Of a stretch of 58,978 bases of DNA, positions 57,330 to 58,978 are shown piece after piece. Position 1 is the stretch's first letter, and every line of letters starts with the position of its first letter. The DNA is from Bacillota bacterium (GTDB lineage Bacteria > Bacillota > Limnochordia > Darwinibacteriales > Darwinibacteriaceae). Location of the stretch: assembly GCA_012838305.1 (NCBI GenBank), contig DUPN01000003.1:93335-152312 (forward strand), written 5' to 3'. The notes under the pieces were generated by a model that was not told the origin of the DNA, made no database searches, and saw only the letters and a list, made by a program, of their open reading frames with translations. The position numbers and the translations under genes are program-made.

Positions 57330-58978
57330 ATGCAGATAAAGACGGGTCCTTTTCTCCGGAGTCCCTTAACAATTGAGCGTATCATGGGGGATGTGTTGAT
57401 TGCTCTAATGCCGGCTGTAGTTGCCGGTGTGGTGTTCTTTGGGTGGCGAGCTTTGCTCTTACTTGTCTTAAGTACGTTAAGCGCCATCCTAACTGAAGCT
57501 CTCTTGACGAGAGCACCCCTCACACCCCAAGGTATCTTTGGTGATGGCAGCGCAGCCGTTACAGGTCTTTTAGTGGGCTTAATCCTGCCTTCGACAGCCG
57601 CTTGGTGGATTCCCATTGTCGGCTCTTTCTTGGCCATTGCTTTGGTCAAGTTAGCCTTTGGCGGTTTGGGCTATAACATATTTAACCCCGCCTTGGGTGC
57701 CAGGGCCATTTTGCTGTTAGCCTTTACCTCGCAGATGGTTCGATTTACTGTCCCGTTTGATGTCGTCACTGGTGCCACGCCGCTTCTGAGTACTCGCAGC
57801 TTCTCCTGGTCTTTGGTTTGGGGGAATGTGGGAGGCAGTATTGGCGAGACTTCGGTGATCGCTATTTTGCTTGGCGCCATCTACCTGTTCTATCGAGGCC
57901 ATATTAACTGGCGCATTCCCCTTGGCTATATTGGCAGCGCCTTTGTTCTGGCTCTGATCTGGGGTTTGGATCCTTGGTATACGATTACCGCAGGCGGGCT
58001 AATGTTTGCGGCCTTCTTTATGGCCACAGACATGGTCACCTCGCCGGTCACCCACTTGGGACAGCTAGTCTTTGGTGTGGGATGCGGCGTATTGACACTG
58101 GTGATCCGGCAGTTTACGCCTTTGCCTGAGGGAGTAACCTTCGCAGTTCTGGTCATGAATGCCCTAGCGCCCGCCCTTGAGTCCTTAACGATTGCCACGA
58201 TTTTCGGTGTGGGTGCGAGTCGTGAAGCTCGCCTAAAAAGGGTCGCTGTTGCTGCAGCTGCTGTCGTCGTCCTCGTTGGCGTCTTTATCGTACTTGATCA
58301 AAATCAGCCGGCCACCCTTCCGGTTCTGCATAGTGGGCAATATCTACCCTTGGCCGATCTCCTGGGTGACAGTGACTATGAGGTGGTAGATCAGGAAGGA
58401 ACTCGCTATTACCTGGTAAGAGATGAAGAGGGAAATCCTGCCCAGGTTGCCTTCATCGCCGAACAGGGTGGATTTAACGCCCCGATTCGTTTTCTGCTGG
58501 TGTTGGATACAGAACATGCTATTCACAGCGTAACCATCTTAGAGCATAGGGAAGACCCTGGTTTGGGTGAACTCATTACTAGACCATCCTTCCTGGAGCA
58601 ATTTGCAGGTCTAGACAAAGACAGTTCGTTCAGCCTTGGAGATGAGATTCAGGCCATTTCTGGTGCAACCATCTCTTCTAGAGCGTTAGCTAGTGGTGTA
58701 AGCAAGGCGCTGGAACTGTTTAATGTGGCTTTTTATGGACAAGAAGAATTAGGTGCCTTGATGGACGGAACCTACCTCGGTCAGGCGGACTCCTTTGGTG
58801 GTCCCTTAGAGCTGGAACTCGTGGTTGCAGGTGGCAAAATCGCCTCTGTTGCCGTCTTGAGTCACTCTGATACGCCGGGCATTTCCGACCCGGCCATGCA
58901 GGAGGTCCCTGGGAGAATCGTGGCAGCCAACAGTGCCGACGTTGATGCGGCTTCTGGCGCCACCGTGAGCAGTGCAGC
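57330..58978 (+). CDS. RnfD-RnfG fusion with an additional FMN-binding domain (3' truncated by window)
   Basis: ATG after GGGGTGAG, 11 bases from rnfC. The frame is open without a stop to the window end (549 codons). Residues about 1-300 are RnfD: multiple membrane helices, MTSPVTHLGQL-like segments, and the flavinylation motif TGATPLL (147-153). A further helix (about 305-322) then serves as the RnfG anchor, followed by the RnfG domain with EDPGLGELI and the FMN motif SGATISS (444-450). A second small FMN_bind domain starts near residue 480 (DGTYLGQADSFGG) and ends SGATVSS (542-548) at the window edge. Two subunits normally encoded separately are thus one chain. Confidence 0.9.
   Translation, partial: MQIKTGPFLRSPLTIERIMGDVLIALMPAVVAGVVFFGWRALLLLVLSTLSAILTEALLTRAPLTPQGIFGDGSAAVTGLLVGLILPSTAAWWIPIVGSFLAIALVKLAFGGLGYNIFNPALGARAILLLAFTSQMVRFTVPFDVVTGATPLLSTRSFSWSLVWGNVGGSIGETSVIAILLGAIYLFYRGHINWRIPLGYIGSAFVLALIWGLDPWYTITAGGLMFAAFFMATDMVTSPVTHLGQLVFGVGCGVLTLVIRQFTPLPEGVTFAVLVMNALAPALESLTIATIFGVGASREARLKRVAVAAAAVVVLVGVFIVLDQNQPATLPVLHSGQYLPLADLLGDSDYEVVDQEGTRYYLVRDEEGNPAQVAFIAEQGGFNAPIRFLLVLDTEHAIHSVTILEHREDPGLGELITRPSFLEQFAGLDKDSSFSLGDEIQAISGATISSRALASGVSKALELFNVAFYGQEELGALMDGTYLGQADSFGGPLELELVVAGGKIASVAVLSHSDTPGISDPAMQEVPGRIVAANSADVDAASGATVSSA

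Overview
The window reads as a chromosomal segment from an anaerobic, spore-forming bacterium of the Firmicutes that probably has an outer membrane. Firmicute hallmarks are a valS T-box leader, a CIRCE operator ahead of groESL, GatCAB, SpoIID- and SpoIVFB-type proteins, an alpha/beta small acid-soluble spore protein, and the conserved order radC-mreBCD-PBP2-minCDE-spoIVFB-(radical SAM)-rng-rplU-prp-rpmA-obg-yhbY-nadD-LCP-rsfS. Four secreted proteins in the first 10 kb look like outer-membrane beta-barrels: each has a signal peptide, alternating beta-strand composition and a C-terminal phenylalanine. Diderm spore-forming lineages such as Limnochordia or Halanaerobiales fit; Limnochordia is my guess from gene content, not a proven assignment. 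TTG and GTG starts are frequent. I see no rRNA, tRNA, CRISPR array, insertion sequence or prophage.

Layout. 1-10 kb: a 5'-truncated radical SAM gene, two small barrel proteins, a DUF2089/DUF4097 pair, a HAD phosphatase, a lone MsmX/UgpC-type ATPase, and two larger barrel proteins, each behind a long leader RNA. 9.7-16.4 kb: an XRE regulator, a MazEF-type toxin-antitoxin pair, a class I glutamine-amidotransferase-like hydrolase, an amidohydrolase, the t6A cluster tsaE-tsaB-rimI-tsaD, and comB. 16.5-21.2 kb: groESL, hpt, a GMP synthase lacking most of its glutaminase domain, and hisIE. 21.2-31 kb: a SleB-like lipoprotein, pcrA-ligA-gatCAB, a degenerate Lgt homologue and a Fur-family regulator. 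30.8-37.1 kb: T-box-valS-folC-SPOR protein, a 56-residue ferredoxin, a SpoIID-like protein and a small unknown. 37.2-55.5 kb: the long shape, division and ribosome-assembly superoperon. 55.5-59 kb: a SASP gene facing away from an Rnf operon whose second gene fuses RnfD, RnfG and a further FMN-binding domain, and runs off the window.

How the genes work together. MreBCD, PBP2 and MinCDE set rod shape and division site. RNase G, L21, Prp, L27, Obg, YhbY and RsfS form a ribosome biogenesis block in which Prp trims the N-terminal extension of L27. TsaB/D/E make tRNA t6A. GatCAB and ValS supply charged tRNAs. The Rnf complex would couple ferredoxin oxidation to an ion gradient.

Points most worth following: the RnfD-RnfG-FMN_bind fusion; the GMP synthase without a glutaminase active site; an identical 16-base element in the leaders of two barrel genes, lying in the loop of a compensated hairpin and overlapping a short reading frame that begins Met-Glu-Thr; the 101-bp prp/rpmA overlap; and an Lgt paralogue that has lost its catalytic residues. 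All calls rest on reading the sequence and on family knowledge; no searches were run.
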